Positions 45,098 through 53,783 of a DNA stretch of 64,000 nucleotides are shown here, piece by piece (position 1 is the stretch's first letter; every line of letters begins with the position of its first letter). This stretch comes from Candidatus Pedobacter colombiensis (GTDB lineage Bacteria > Bacteroidota > Bacteroidia > Sphingobacteriales > Sphingobacteriaceae): contig CP119313.1 in assembly GCA_029202485.1 (NCBI GenBank), forward strand, positions 1,302,001 through 1,366,000, in the 5' to 3' direction. Under the pieces are notes generated by a model. The model did no database searches, was not told the DNA's origin, and saw nothing but the letters and a program-made list of their open reading frames with translations. The position numbers and the translations under genes were made by a program.

Positions 45098-45907
45098 TTA
45101 ATATAAGTTTAAATCATAAATGTCAAACCAAGGTATTGTACTGACGCTATTAGGCGTAATGATAGGAGCCGGAAGCACAAATTCGCCGGGGACAATGATA
45201 GCTCCTAAAAGTCCTGCTGGATTAAAATCTTTGTTGTTGAGGATTGTTTTAATACTGTTGTGTAGCGAAAAGTAGCCCAGGTTTAAACCCGCAACGCATA
45301 AACATCCATCTGGGACTTCAAAAGTGAACTCTTGAGCCGCTAAGGTATCCTGGGTTTTACTGATCTCAATGCTTTGAAACAAAGGGTGCTTAAATTTTGC
45401 TTGTTGTAATGAAATAAGCGTAACAACAACCGTAAGTTCACATAGATTGGCTCTGGAAGGAAATTTAAGTTGCTTAGGGATTTTAGCCTCAGGGATACTT
45501 ATTTTAAGTATGTTTCCGTTAAGGCTCATTTCCGGCGTTACCCAAAGGTTGTTGCTTAATAGAGACTTGATGTTAAATTCGAAACCTGCAAGCCTGCTGA
45601 AACTATCTTCAGCGAAATTGAATTTATCGGTTTCTGGGTTGTAGCATTGTCTTATTACTGCCCTGATTGGAGTATTAAGACGGTTAACCATGTCGCCATG
45701 GTAATTGGAATTAATGAAAGCTTCGAAGTTTCTGCGGATAGTGCCGGCAAGAATACTTCCCTGACCAAAAATACTTGCAGCTTTTTTTGTAGCTTTAGTC
45801 TGCTTGACACTGACAGGTGCTCTTTGTACAATCTGTTTGTTTTTAACCTTTCTGGTCACCAGTTTTCCAATCATTCCGGTGAGGTGTTTTCCGTCAAATT
45901 TTGCCAT
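45098..45907 (-). CDS. Unrecognised 269-aa protein with basic N-terminus
   Basis: The product has no signal peptide or membrane helix. Its first 45 residues are strongly basic (MAKFDGKHLTGMIGKLVTRKVKNKQIVQRAP, KQTKATKKAASIFGQG), which suggests binding of nucleic acid or an assembly surface. The middle is mixed and the C-terminal half is beta-rich. The opening vaguely resembles the DUF6266 group of Bacteroidota ('GK..G.iGn.v'), but I cannot confirm it. The gene stands alone between thyA and a palindrome-bearing region, in an accessory-looking stretch. Confidence 0.6.
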   Translation of the reverse strand: MAKFDGKHLTGMIGKLVTRKVKNKQIVQRAPVSVKQTKATKKAASIFGQGSILAGTIRRNFEAFINSNYHGDMVNRLNTPIRAVIRQCYNPETDKFNFAEDSFSRLAGFEFNIKSLLSNNLWVTPEMSLNGNILKISIPEAKIPKQLKFPSRANLCELTVVVTLISLQQAKFKHPLFQSIEISKTQDTLAAQEFTFEVPDGCLCVAGLNLGYFSLHNSIKTILNNKDFNPAGLLGAIIVPGEFVLPAPIITPNSVSTIPWFDIYDLNLY

Positions 45908-46000
45908 CTTTTTACTTTGTGTTAATATCTGGTTAGTTTCCGCTCTATATGAGTGTGAATTGCGTTTGGTATGAGAGGCGCGTTATTTCTGCAATTTGAG

Positions 46001-46043
46001 CGCGGTGAGTCCGCCTTTTTTCTAGAAAAAGGCGGACTCACCG
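46001..46043. repeat. 19-bp-stem palindrome, GC-rich
   Basis: GCGGTGAGTCCGCC (46001-46014) plus five T pairs with five A plus GGCGGACTCACCGC (46030-46043), leaving about 5 nt unpaired around TCTAG. It lies upstream of both flanking genes, so it is not their terminator. Confidence 0.9.
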
Positions 46044-46074
46044 CGGACTCATGGCGGACTCACTGCGGATTGAT
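46031..46074 (+). repeat. 11-bp tandem repeat, four units
   Basis: Units start at 46031, 46042, 46053 and 46064: GCGGACTCACC, GCGGACTCATG, GCGGACTCACT and the degenerate GCGGATTGATA. The first unit also forms the right arm of the palindrome. Confidence 0.9.
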
Positions 46075-46330
46075 ACCGAGCGCATATTGACGTCATGTAG
46101 AACGAATATTAAACTTAAATAAAGTTTTCAGTTAAATTGTTCTATTAAATGTAAAGTTTTTAAAATAAAAAAAAGGATGTTGGATTTAGCTGTTTTTAGT
46201 GTGATTTGTTGCTTAATTTTTTTATCACTTTGATCTACGTTTTGTTAATTAATAGTTATTTTAATAAATATCATTTTAATATTTTTTATATTTAATTAGG
46301 AATTGTATTTTTGTTTAAAGATATAATATT

Positions 46331-46984
46331 ATGAAAAATGACAATTCTGGTGATTTTGAAAAAAAAGGGAAAAAGAAAAGGTATTCAAATCGGGAGCCGA
46401 TTGTAAGTCGGGTTAGTGATATTGATTTTTCGAGCACTTATTCTTACGCGAACTATTTGCGCTGGCAGTTTGAAGAACGGTTGGAGCTGATCAAGGGGAA
46501 GGTATTTGAAATGGCAGCGCCTGCTCCGTTTCATCAGTTGGTTTCAGGGCGGATTTCGGGTGAGCTTCATTCCTTTTTAAAAAGGAATCCTTGCAGGATA
46601 TATCCTGCACCTTTTGATGTGCGCTTTCCGGATGCTTCTAAGCGAAATAAGGATGTTTATACGGTTTTACAGCCTGATATTTCGATTGTTTGTGATGTGA
46701 CTAAAATAGATAGAAGGGGATGCGTATGGGCGCCAGATATTGTTGTGGAGATTTTATCCCCAAGCAACAATAAAAAAGATTTGGAAAACAAATTTGCTAT
46801 TTATGAGGAGTATGGCGTACGTGAATACTGGATTGTGTTTCCAGAGGAGCGGTATTTATTGAAGTATGTACGGAATGCTGATGGGATTTTTATTGCTGAT
46901 AAACCCTATGATGGGACAGCTGATTTTGTTTCAGATCTCTTACCTGGCTTTCGATTAGATATTAATGAGGTGTTTGAAGATTAA
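46331..46984 (+). CDS. Uma2 family (DUF820) putative PD-(D/E)XK nuclease, copy 1
   Basis: The 217-aa product has the Uma2 core at about 45-200: FDVRFPD, VLQPDISIVCD, APDIVVEILSPSNNKKDL, KFAIYEEYGVREYWIVFPEE. The Asp in PDI and the Glu in VEIL fit the PD-(D/E)XK metal site. The N-terminal 40 residues are Lys-rich. Uma2 proteins are often linked to mobile or cyanobacterial-type accessory gene families, and their biological role is unclear. A paralogue follows 16 bp downstream. Unusually many CGG and GGG codons suggest different base composition from neighbours. Confidence 0.85.
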   Translation: MKNDNSGDFEKKGKKKRYSNREPIVSRVSDIDFSSTYSYANYLRWQFEERLELIKGKVFEMAAPAPFHQLVSGRISGELHSFLKRNPCRIYPAPFDVRFPDASKRNKDVYTVLQPDISIVCDVTKIDRRGCVWAPDIVVEILSPSNNKKDLENKFAIYEEYGVREYWIVFPEERYLLKYVRNADGIFIADKPYDGTADFVSDLLPGFRLDINEVFED

Positions 46985-47018
46985 TAATTTGTTTTAACGG
47001 ATGTATAGTGATTTAATT

Positions 47019-47678
47019 ATGAATGACGATAGTGTAAAAAAAACTAAGCCTCATAAAAAACCAAAGTCTTACCTTCAGAAGGAAACGGTAGTGCACAAGG
47101 TTAGTGATATTGATCTTTCCAGAACTTATTCTTACGCCAATTATCTGAAATGGGAGATTACGGAGCGGTTGGAGTTGATTAAAGGGAAGATATTTGAAAT
47201 GTCTGTTCCATCTCCAAACCACCAACGAGTGCTGGGTAGGATCCAATTTGAAATGTATTTATTTTTAAAAGGTCAGTCTTGTGAGGTATTTGCTGCACCC
47301 TTTGATGTCCGTTTTCCGGATCAGTCGAAAGCGAATAAAGATGTGTACACGGTTTTGCAACCCGATATTTGCGTGGTTTGTGATGGGACGAAGGTGGATA
47401 AACAGGGATGTATTGGTGCACCGGATATTGTGGTGGAAGTATTGTCGCCAACTAACAACACAAAGGAGTTAAAAAATAAGTTTGCTATTTATGAGGAATA
47501 CGGAGTGCGGGAGTATTGGGTTGTTCATCCTAAAAAACGAACTTTCTTAAAGTATGTGCTGAATGATGATGGTGTGTTTGTTGTTGGTGAATTATATGAA
47601 GGTGGAAGCGAGTTTGTTTCTGATATTTTGCCGGGTTTTCGGTTAAACATTGATGAAGTGTTTGGCGTGATGAAGTAA
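47019..47678 (+). CDS. Uma2 family (DUF820) putative PD-(D/E)XK nuclease, copy 2
   Basis: The 219-aa product starts from ATG 47019; an in-frame ATG at 47001 is also possible. It is a clear paralogue of the preceding gene: VSDIDLSRTYSYANYLKWEITERLELIKGKIFEMS here against VSDIDFSS...EFEM-type sequence there. The core is VLQPDICVVCD, APDIVVEVLSPTNNTKEL, KFAIYEEYGVREYWVVHPKK. The metal-site Asp and Glu are kept in both copies. It arose by tandem duplication and ends 47 bp before ispE. Confidence 0.83.
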   Translation: MNDDSVKKTKPHKKPKSYLQKETVVHKVSDIDLSRTYSYANYLKWEITERLELIKGKIFEMSVPSPNHQRVLGRIQFEMYLFLKGQSCEVFAAPFDVRFPDQSKANKDVYTVLQPDICVVCDGTKVDKQGCIGAPDIVVEVLSPTNNTKELKNKFAIYEEYGVREYWVVHPKKRTFLKYVLNDDGVFVVGELYEGGSEFVSDILPGFRLNIDEVFGVMK

Positions 47679-47725
47679 GTTGAGTTTTTTGTAAGTTTGC
47701 CACTCTAACATTAAATGCAACATAC

Positions 47726-48529
47726 ATGCTTGCTTTTGCAAATGCTAAAATCAATCTTGGTTTAGATGTCATCCAAAAAAGAACTGATGGTTACCATAAC
47801 ATCGAAACGGTTTTTTACCCTGTAAAATTATATGATGTTATTGAACTTACTGATGCAGATGAAACTACTTGCGTTATTAAAGGGATTGATGTGCCAGGTA
47901 ATGTGGAGGATAATATTTGTCTGAAAGCATTCGAGGCATTGAAAAAGGATTTCGACCTGCCGGTGCAGCAAATCACACTGCTCAAAAATATTCCTGTAGG
48001 TGCCGGTTTGGGGGGAGGCTCTTCAGATGCCGCTCATTTGATTAAATTGGTGAATGAGAAATTTAAGCTGAATCTGTCTGTTGCAGTGATGCAGGATTAT
48101 GCACGGCCTTTAGGTGCGGATTGTGCTTTTTTTATAGAGAATCAACCCGCTTATGCTTTTGGTAAAGGTGATGAGTTCAGTTCAATCGCAATAGATTTGT
48201 CAAAATATTACATTGTCTTGGTAAAACCGCCAGTTCATGTAGCGACAGCAGAAGCTTATGCCGGAATAAAGCCTATAATTCCTAGTAGATCGGTAAAAGA
48301 TTTAATACATTTGCCTATAGCAGAATGGAAGTCTGATTTGAAAAATGATTTTGAGCCTTCTGTGTTTTCAATATATCCGGAGATTGAACAGATCAAAACA
48401 AGTTTATACCAGTCTGGTGCACTATTCTCACTGATGAGTGGCAGTGGTTCTTGTGTTTATGCAATTTTTGATCGCCAGGTTAGTTTGCCGGAGCTTGAAG
48501 GAAAGAACAAGGTGTTTTATAATGTTTGA
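47726..48529 (+). CDS. ispE: 4-diphosphocytidyl-2-C-methyl-D-erythritol kinase
   Basis: The 267-aa GHMP kinase starts ANAKINLGLDVIQKRTDGYHNIETVFYPV. The ATP loop NIPVGAGLGGGSSDAAHLIK and the late loop FSLMSGSGSCVYAIF are diagnostic. It phosphorylates CDP-methylerythritol in the MEP isoprenoid pathway. The following OsmC-like gene starts 8 bp after its stop. Confidence 0.94.
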   Translation: MLAFANAKINLGLDVIQKRTDGYHNIETVFYPVKLYDVIELTDADETTCVIKGIDVPGNVEDNICLKAFEALKKDFDLPVQQITLLKNIPVGAGLGGGSSDAAHLIKLVNEKFKLNLSVAVMQDYARPLGADCAFFIENQPAYAFGKGDEFSSIAIDLSKYYIVLVKPPVHVATAEAYAGIKPIIPSRSVKDLIHLPIAEWKSDLKNDFEPSVFSIYPEIEQIKTSLYQSGALFSLMSGSGSCVYAIFDRQVSLPELEGKNKVFYNV

Positions 48530-48537
48530 TACTTAAA

Positions 48538-48954
48538 ATGGAGATTAATTTAGTACGTAAAAGCGGTAGGTTTAATTTTGAAGCAGAAAATTCTGCAGGA
48601 TTTAAAGTGGAATTAGATGCTAAGCCTGCAATTGGAGGTGAAGGTAAAGGCTTCAGGCCAATGGAGATGCTTTTAGTCGGTTTAGGCGGTTGTAGTGGAA
48701 TTGATATGGTGAATGTGCTGACTAAGCAGAAGGAGCCTTTAAATGATGTGAAAATTGCCATTAAGGCAACCAGAAAAGACGAAGAAATGCCGCCGATATT
48801 TGATGTGATTAACATTCATTTTGATCTTTACGGTGCATTAAGTGTGCAAAAAGTAGAACGCGCATTGGCGATGACCTTTGAAAAGTACTGTTCTGTATCC
48901 AATATTTTAGAGCGCTCTGCTACCATTAATTTTACCTATACCATTCATCAATAA
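48538..48954 (+). CDS. OsmC family protein
   Basis: The 138-aa product starts from the ATG at 48538; a TTG four codons upstream overlaps ispE. It has PMEMLLVGLGGCSGIDMVNVLTKQ with one Cys at the usual first OsmC position, and a C-terminal ALAMTFEKYCSVSNIL with the second Cys. Both redox Cys of the peroxiredoxin-like fold are therefore kept. It probably reduces organic hydroperoxides, though YhfA-like members have unclear roles. It sits between ispE and a sulfur-amino-acid gene. Confidence 0.88.
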   Translation: MEINLVRKSGRFNFEAENSAGFKVELDAKPAIGGEGKGFRPMEMLLVGLGGCSGIDMVNVLTKQKEPLNDVKIAIKATRKDEEMPPIFDVINIHFDLYGALSVQKVERALAMTFEKYCSVSNILERSATINFTYTIHQ

Positions 48955-48959
48955 ATAAA

Positions 48960-50126
48960 ATGCAAGAAGAGAATTTCGAAACCATTGCCATACGCTTACA
49001 GGCAGAAAGAACACAATTTAAAGAGCATTCAGTGCCATTGTATTTAACGTCAAGTTATAAATTCGATGATGCGGAGGATATGCGTGCGCTTTTTGCGAAT
49101 GAAAAGGAAGGAAATGTTTACAGCCGTTATGCCAATCCAAATACGACGGAGCTAATCGATAAAATGGTTGCCCTTGAAGGTTCGGAAGCTGGTTGGGCTA
49201 CTGCTTCGGGAATGGCTGCCATATTTACCACTTTTGCTGCTTTTCTAAAGTCGGGTGATCATGTGTTGTCTAGTCGTTCGGTGTTTGGTTCGACACATCA
49301 ATTGCTAAATAACGTTTTTTCGAAATGGGGTATTACCTACACTTACGCAGATCTGGATAAAACAGAACAATGGGAGAGTGGTATACAGCCGAATACAAAG
49401 ATGATTTTTGTAGAGACGCCTTCTAATCCCGGAATTGATATCATCGATTTGGAATGGTTGGGTAAACTGGCGAAAAAGCACAATATTTTGCTGGTGGTTG
49501 ATAATTGCTTTGCTACCCCGTATTTACAGCAGCCGATAAAACTCGGTGCTGATATTTCTATCCATTCGGCAACTAAATTTATTGATGGACAAGGTCGTAC
49601 TTTGGGAGGGATCATTTTGGGCTCCGCTGCTCTGATCAAAGAAATTGAAGGTTTTGCAAGACACAGTGGCCCTGCTATGTCGCCATTTAATGCATGGTTG
49701 TTGTCTAAAAGTTTAGAGACACTTGCGGTGCGCATGGATAGGCATTGTGAAAATGCTTTAAAAGTTGCTGAGTTTTTAGAAACTCATCCTGGCATTAAAC
49801 GAGTGATGTATCCATTTTTGCCTTCTCATCCGCAGTATGAGATTGCTAAAAAGCAAATGAAGCAAGGTGGAGGTATCGTGACACTGGTAATTGAAGGCGG
49901 TGTTGAAGCTGCGAGCCGTTTTATGAACAAATTGAAAATGTTCTCAATTTCTGCTAATCTAGGTGATACACGATCTATCGCTACACATCCGGCAACCAGT
50001 ACGCATTCGAAATTAACAGAAGAGGAGCGTTTGCAGGTTGGGATTGAACAAGGGTCGATTCGTTTGTCTATTGGTCTGGAGCATATCAATGATATTCTTG
50101 GAGATATCAAGCAAGCATTGGCTTAA
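48960..50126 (+). CDS. O-succinylhomoserine sulfhydrylase/trans-sulfuration PLP enzyme (MetZ-like)
   Basis: The 388-aa Cys/Met metabolism PLP enzyme has YSRYANPNTTELIDKMVALEG, ATASGMAAIF, VDNCFATPYLQQP and the PLP-Lys motif SATKFIDGQGRTLGG. The IDGQGR variant is typical of MetZ O-succinylhomoserine sulfhydrylases, which add sulfide to make homocysteine. Cystathionine gamma-synthase is the alternative. It lies 5 bp after the OsmC-like gene and ends at a strong bidirectional terminator. Confidence 0.85.
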   Translation: MQEENFETIAIRLQAERTQFKEHSVPLYLTSSYKFDDAEDMRALFANEKEGNVYSRYANPNTTELIDKMVALEGSEAGWATASGMAAIFTTFAAFLKSGDHVLSSRSVFGSTHQLLNNVFSKWGITYTYADLDKTEQWESGIQPNTKMIFVETPSNPGIDIIDLEWLGKLAKKHNILLVVDNCFATPYLQQPIKLGADISIHSATKFIDGQGRTLGGIILGSAALIKEIEGFARHSGPAMSPFNAWLLSKSLETLAVRMDRHCENALKVAEFLETHPGIKRVMYPFLPSHPQYEIAKKQMKQGGGIVTLVIEGGVEAASRFMNKLKMFSISANLGDTRSIATHPATSTHSKLTEEERLQVGIEQGSIRLSIGLEHINDILGDIKQALA

Positions 50127-50138
50127 GATTTTATACAT

Positions 50139-50188
50139 AAAAAAAGCGTGGTATCATTTCTCAGTTGAAATGGCACCACGCTTTTTTT
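50139..50188. terminator. Bidirectional terminator
   Basis: A7-GCGTGGT pairs with ACCACGC-T7 (14 bp), and the inner CATTTC/GAAATG pairs after one mismatch and a wobble. It lies between convergent genes. Confidence 0.92.
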
Positions 50189-50211
50189 ATGCAATGTTTT
50201 TTAGGTAATCT

Positions 50212-50490
50212 CTATTTTATGTAATCGCGGTCTTCGTCGCTCAGTGTACTTTTGTTGATGGTGTTGCTGTGTTCCTCAACTTCCTTATCGTAAGAGCTTA
50301 CTGTTGTTTTGGGACGTCCTGTCCAAAAGCCAAGCACAAATCCAACAAAAGTACAAATTCCTACTACGGCAAGCTTAGAAATGTTTCTTTTCATAAAGAT
50401 GAAGTCGAATTCTACGACATCTGTATTCATCATTAAAAAAATAGTAAAAAGAGCTGTGAGAATGATAATTAAAACGGTTTTTGTGCGCAT
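50212..50490 (-). CDS. LapA-like (DUF1049) small membrane protein
   Basis: The 92-aa product has two predicted helices (about 5-22 and 38-58, LAVVGICTFVGFVLGFWTGR) with the FDFIFMKRNISKLAVV linker typical of the lipopolysaccharide assembly protein A domain, and a charged cytoplasmic tail. In Gammaproteobacteria LapA assists LPS assembly; the role here is only inferred. It begins 3 bp after the stop of the large barrel gene upstream on the minus strand. Confidence 0.75.
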   Translation of the reverse strand: MRTKTVLIIILTALFTIFLMMNTDVVEFDFIFMKRNISKLAVVGICTFVGFVLGFWTGRPKTTVSSYDKEVEEHSNTINKSTLSDEDRDYIK

Positions 50491-50493
50491 GAT

Positions 50494-53304
50494 TTAAAAG
50501 TTGTAATTTAAAATTAATTCTAATATAGGATTTTGGTTGTAAATCTTGTTGACGAAAACAAATCTCGCACCTAAATCAATAACCGGTTGGTAGCGGAGTA
50601 AATTCATGCTGCTTCGGAGTTCAAAGCCATAAGTTTTAGGTTCGCCGAGGTTGGTGTCGATGCCGAGGTTTTCGTAGTGACAGAATAAGCCGCCGCGTAA
50701 ATTTCTGATGTAAGCGAGTGGACCAATTTCAGCGTCAGGAAAAGCAAAAGGGAACCTGTAATTGAAGAGTAAGGTGTTCTTTAAAAAGTTTTGGGCCCTA
50801 ATGTTGTTGTAGCCATAAACTGTAGGTATTTCGTTGTCATATCTTCTTACTCCGTTGGAATTTTGGTAGTTGAAGCTGGCCATGAAAGAATGGTTTTTTA
50901 ACAGTCCAGGGAAATAGAAAGCACTTTGGAAGGCGAATAGCTGTCCGTCCAATTGCTTGTCAAATGGCTGGTGGAGGTAAATTAGGCTTAATGTTTGAGC
51001 CCATTTAGGTACAATGTCACGGTCGGCTTGTCGCATGGAGTGTACAAAGGAGAAGCCGTATTCCATTGGGAATTTAAGACTGGTGATGTAATTGGCCGGC
51101 ATATTTTCTCCCATGTATCTTTTGGTGTAGCTGGTCGCTGCTTTTAACGAGAAGCTGTAGGTGTCTCCAAGTGTGTTTAAGCTAATTGGAAGCATTGCCT
51201 GGACCTGGATGTTGTTTTCTCTCCAGTCGCCTTGCATAACGCTTGTATTGCTGCTGTAGAAAGTTCTTCTTGGCCTGTTCCGATAGGTGGCGCTAATGAT
51301 GGGGTAAAAACTTTTAAGCACGATACCTGCATTGTACTCAAATCGGCCCAGGTCTCTGTAATATTCGGCACCGGCAAAAGCACTGAAGGTATTGAGCAGG
51401 TTGTCTGAATCGAATTGTAATCCGCCGCGGTATTCATCTTCAATCACGGGGGTGATGCTGTGTACGTTGATCAGGTTGCCAAGTGCATGGTAAGGTTTGG
51501 AAGTGTAGGCACTGTCGGGAATTTGAGTAAATACATTTCCGGTGTGCTCCTGTTTTTCGGCTGCAGCACCAAAGTAAACAAAATTGTTTTTACCAGGTTG
51601 CTCAGGATTTATCGGAATTTCTGAAATGTCGTAGCCTGTTTGTGTGAAATTGTTGAAAAGGAGGGTGGAGGTTCCTTTTGGAAAAGATGGGTTAAAAGCG
51701 CCGTATTTTGCTGCGCTCAGAGCGCTTATCTTTTTTGTTTTGATATCTATGCTGTAAATGTTGTCAAGTCCGCTGTAATGCGTGTTAAATGCGATTTGCT
51801 GGTTAATGAATACCGGCCTTGATAATTGTTGCTGAGTTGGAGGGATGAGTTCTTCAGTTTGTCCGAGTCTGTCGGTCGTGTTTAATGTTTTGCCTTTTTC
51901 GCTGACACCGATGTAGGCTACCGTATTTCCGCTGGCATCGAAAGATGGAGTTTGCAGAATCAGGTTTTGTGGGTTTGGGTAAGTGAAAAGGATATTTCCA
52001 TTTTGTGCATCGAGCTCGACCAGGTTGCATTGATTGCTCAGATCAAATCTTACTGCTATGATTTTTTTTCCGTCGGCAGAAAGCGAAGGTGCGAAGAGCC
52101 TGCTTCTTGAGCTGAGTTTTTTTACTTTTTTAGTTTTTAGGTTGTAGCTGCAAATCACATTGTAGCTGCGTTGACGATAACGAGGGTCGTATCTTACCTC
52201 GTCCCAAACCACAAGTTCATTGGCGTAGCTGAACCAGGGCTGTTCCTGATAGCCGATGTTCAGGAGGTGGGTTTCCTTGCGGTTGCTGTCGATCAAAGTT
52301 AAGTGCGTAACCTCTGCTTTACTTTGCTTTAAAGTTAATATGCTGTTGTCGCTTAATCTTACCGGTGAAAAGTAGTTGGTGGCGTAGCTTGCAGGTTTGG
52401 TTAGTGAGCTGTAGTTTTTTTCGGGTGTTGCTACTGCTTGAGCTGCCCAGTTTTTTTTGAGTGTTGCTTTGGTTTCCTTAAACCATTCATGACTTCCTTT
52501 GCTCGTGAATTTTTTTAGTGAGTTTGAAAAAGGGTAGAGGCGGACCGGACGTTTGCGTATGTCGGTTAGTACTTCGTTGAAGATGTCTTTTCCTTCTTCA
52601 GTTCTGATGATGGATGACATGAGGTAGCCTAGCTGATAGTAGCCGGGAGTGATGTCTTTGTCTGATCCAAAATAAGCCTTGCTGTAAGATATATTTTTCC
52701 CTTCGAGCAGGCTTGTTCGAAAAGGCATGATCCATGAAGGTTGTCTTCCGCGACCTGCGTTGGTCAGGGCAGTTTCGGTGGTCACTGCATCACCTTCAAA
52801 AAACCAAATGGGGATGCTCACGCCGAACCAACCGAAGTAGATCAATTCGGGAAAAGGGTGGGCCTTGCCACCGGTCAGTTTGTCGAACTGGGCAACGTGT
52901 CTGAGTTCGTGAACGGCCAGGTTATTTAGCCAGTCCTGACTGTCGAATTGCTGAGGTGGGGTGGTGTAAAATTCTGACTTTTTTGGGCCGAGCTGAACGA
53001 AGCCATTTGCAATTACTCCCTGGTTTTGAAGGAGCAGTGGAATGCTCGTTTTTTTCATTCCTAAACTGCTACCTACATAAGGGTAAATGTGGGGTAGGGT
53101 ATTGGCCATTCTTTGCGCTTCTTTTTCCATCTCTGTCGGATAGATGATCTGGAAGCCTGAAGCATTTATTTGACGCCATTTTACACTAAGTGGGTTTTGC
53201 TCGCTGTTGAAAATCTGAGAAAAAACTGAATGTGAAATTAAACTTAATATTGCTGTAGTTTTAATTTTGATTACCAGTGATTTGTATATTTTATTTCGCT
53301 TCAT
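50494..53304 (-). CDS. Exported gluzincin-like metallopeptidase/beta-propeller/beta-barrel protein
   Basis: The 936-aa product has a signal peptide (about 12-30, ISHSVFSQ). Residues about 110-190 contain HELRHVAQFDKL (HExxH) and, 38 residues later, WFFEGDAVTTET, the third-ligand Glu pattern of Peptidase_MA-like gluzincins. Next is a TolB/WD40-like propeller (about 290-560: EVTHLTLIDSNRK, SLSADGKKIIAVRFD, SFDASGNTVAYIGVSEKGK). The last third is an outer-membrane barrel ending in aromatic LELILNYNF. The architecture suggests a surface or periplasmic protease tied to the outer membrane. Substrate and role are unknown. Confidence 0.75.
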   Translation of the reverse strand: MKRNKIYKSLVIKIKTTAILSLISHSVFSQIFNSEQNPLSVKWRQINASGFQIIYPTEMEKEAQRMANTLPHIYPYVGSSLGMKKTSIPLLLQNQGVIANGFVQLGPKKSEFYTTPPQQFDSQDWLNNLAVHELRHVAQFDKLTGGKAHPFPELIYFGWFGVSIPIWFFEGDAVTTETALTNAGRGRQPSWIMPFRTSLLEGKNISYSKAYFGSDKDITPGYYQLGYLMSSIIRTEEGKDIFNEVLTDIRKRPVRLYPFSNSLKKFTSKGSHEWFKETKATLKKNWAAQAVATPEKNYSSLTKPASYATNYFSPVRLSDNSILTLKQSKAEVTHLTLIDSNRKETHLLNIGYQEQPWFSYANELVVWDEVRYDPRYRQRSYNVICSYNLKTKKVKKLSSRSRLFAPSLSADGKKIIAVRFDLSNQCNLVELDAQNGNILFTYPNPQNLILQTPSFDASGNTVAYIGVSEKGKTLNTTDRLGQTEELIPPTQQQLSRPVFINQQIAFNTHYSGLDNIYSIDIKTKKISALSAAKYGAFNPSFPKGTSTLLFNNFTQTGYDISEIPINPEQPGKNNFVYFGAAAEKQEHTGNVFTQIPDSAYTSKPYHALGNLINVHSITPVIEDEYRGGLQFDSDNLLNTFSAFAGAEYYRDLGRFEYNAGIVLKSFYPIISATYRNRPRRTFYSSNTSVMQGDWRENNIQVQAMLPISLNTLGDTYSFSLKAATSYTKRYMGENMPANYITSLKFPMEYGFSFVHSMRQADRDIVPKWAQTLSLIYLHQPFDKQLDGQLFAFQSAFYFPGLLKNHSFMASFNYQNSNGVRRYDNEIPTVYGYNNIRAQNFLKNTLLFNYRFPFAFPDAEIGPLAYIRNLRGGLFCHYENLGIDTNLGEPKTYGFELRSSMNLLRYQPVIDLGARFVFVNKIYNQNPILELILNYNF

Positions 53305-53783
53305 TTATTGTGTTTGCTAAAATAATTAGTATTTTAAAATTTTTAAGCTTGATTTTATATTATGTTTTATTTTAAATGGGTTTGTTTTATTTATTGATAT
53401 TCAGTATTTTAATTTGTTATGTGGTTTTGTTAAGTTGACCATTTTTTGTGGTTTTGTTTGGGTTTTTTTAAGGGTTTTGTGTGTTTGTGTTATTGTGTTT
53501 GTATGGTGCTTAAATATAAGGTTAAGATACACTATTTACCTCGTAAATAAAATTAAATTTCTGCTGCGTGTTTTAATTCTGTATGCAGGAAGGGTATTTT
53601 TACGGCTTGTATTTAGCAGAGAAAATGGATGCTTTTCTGCTTAAAAACCGACCGGATTCAGGCTTGTAATTGATACTTTTTTGTAGGGGTGTTTAGGTGG
53701 TTTTGTAGCGAGGGAATTGCTCTTTTAAACGCAATATTTCTCCCCTACCCTATGGGTGTGAGCATGGGAACAGGCGGTGGAAT
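53305..53783. other. Long intergenic region with strong T+G strand asymmetry
   Basis: This 479-bp spacer lies between the start of the barrel gene and the end of the EamA gene (both minus strand). From about 53340 to 53515 the plus strand has only a handful of C residues and is dominated by T and G. I see no reliable gene. ACCCTATGGGT at about 53747-53757 is a small palindrome of unknown meaning. Confidence 0.6.

Larger units (their letters stand above)
45908..46330. other. Divergent intergenic region with a GC-rich palindrome/tandem repeat island
   Basis: This 423-bp spacer lies between divergent genes. Positions 46001-46074 hold a GC-rich palindrome and 11-bp repeats (separate entries). 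The rest is very AT-rich, and TATTTTTG at 46306-46313, 17 bp before the Uma2 start, is a plausible -7 box. Confidence 0.7.

Noticed and set aside
53414..53644. 76-codon hydrophobic reading frame on the plus strand
   Set aside because: Its composition follows the T+G-rich DNA (Phe, Val, Leu, Cys), it has no domain, and nothing supports a promoter or ribosome site.
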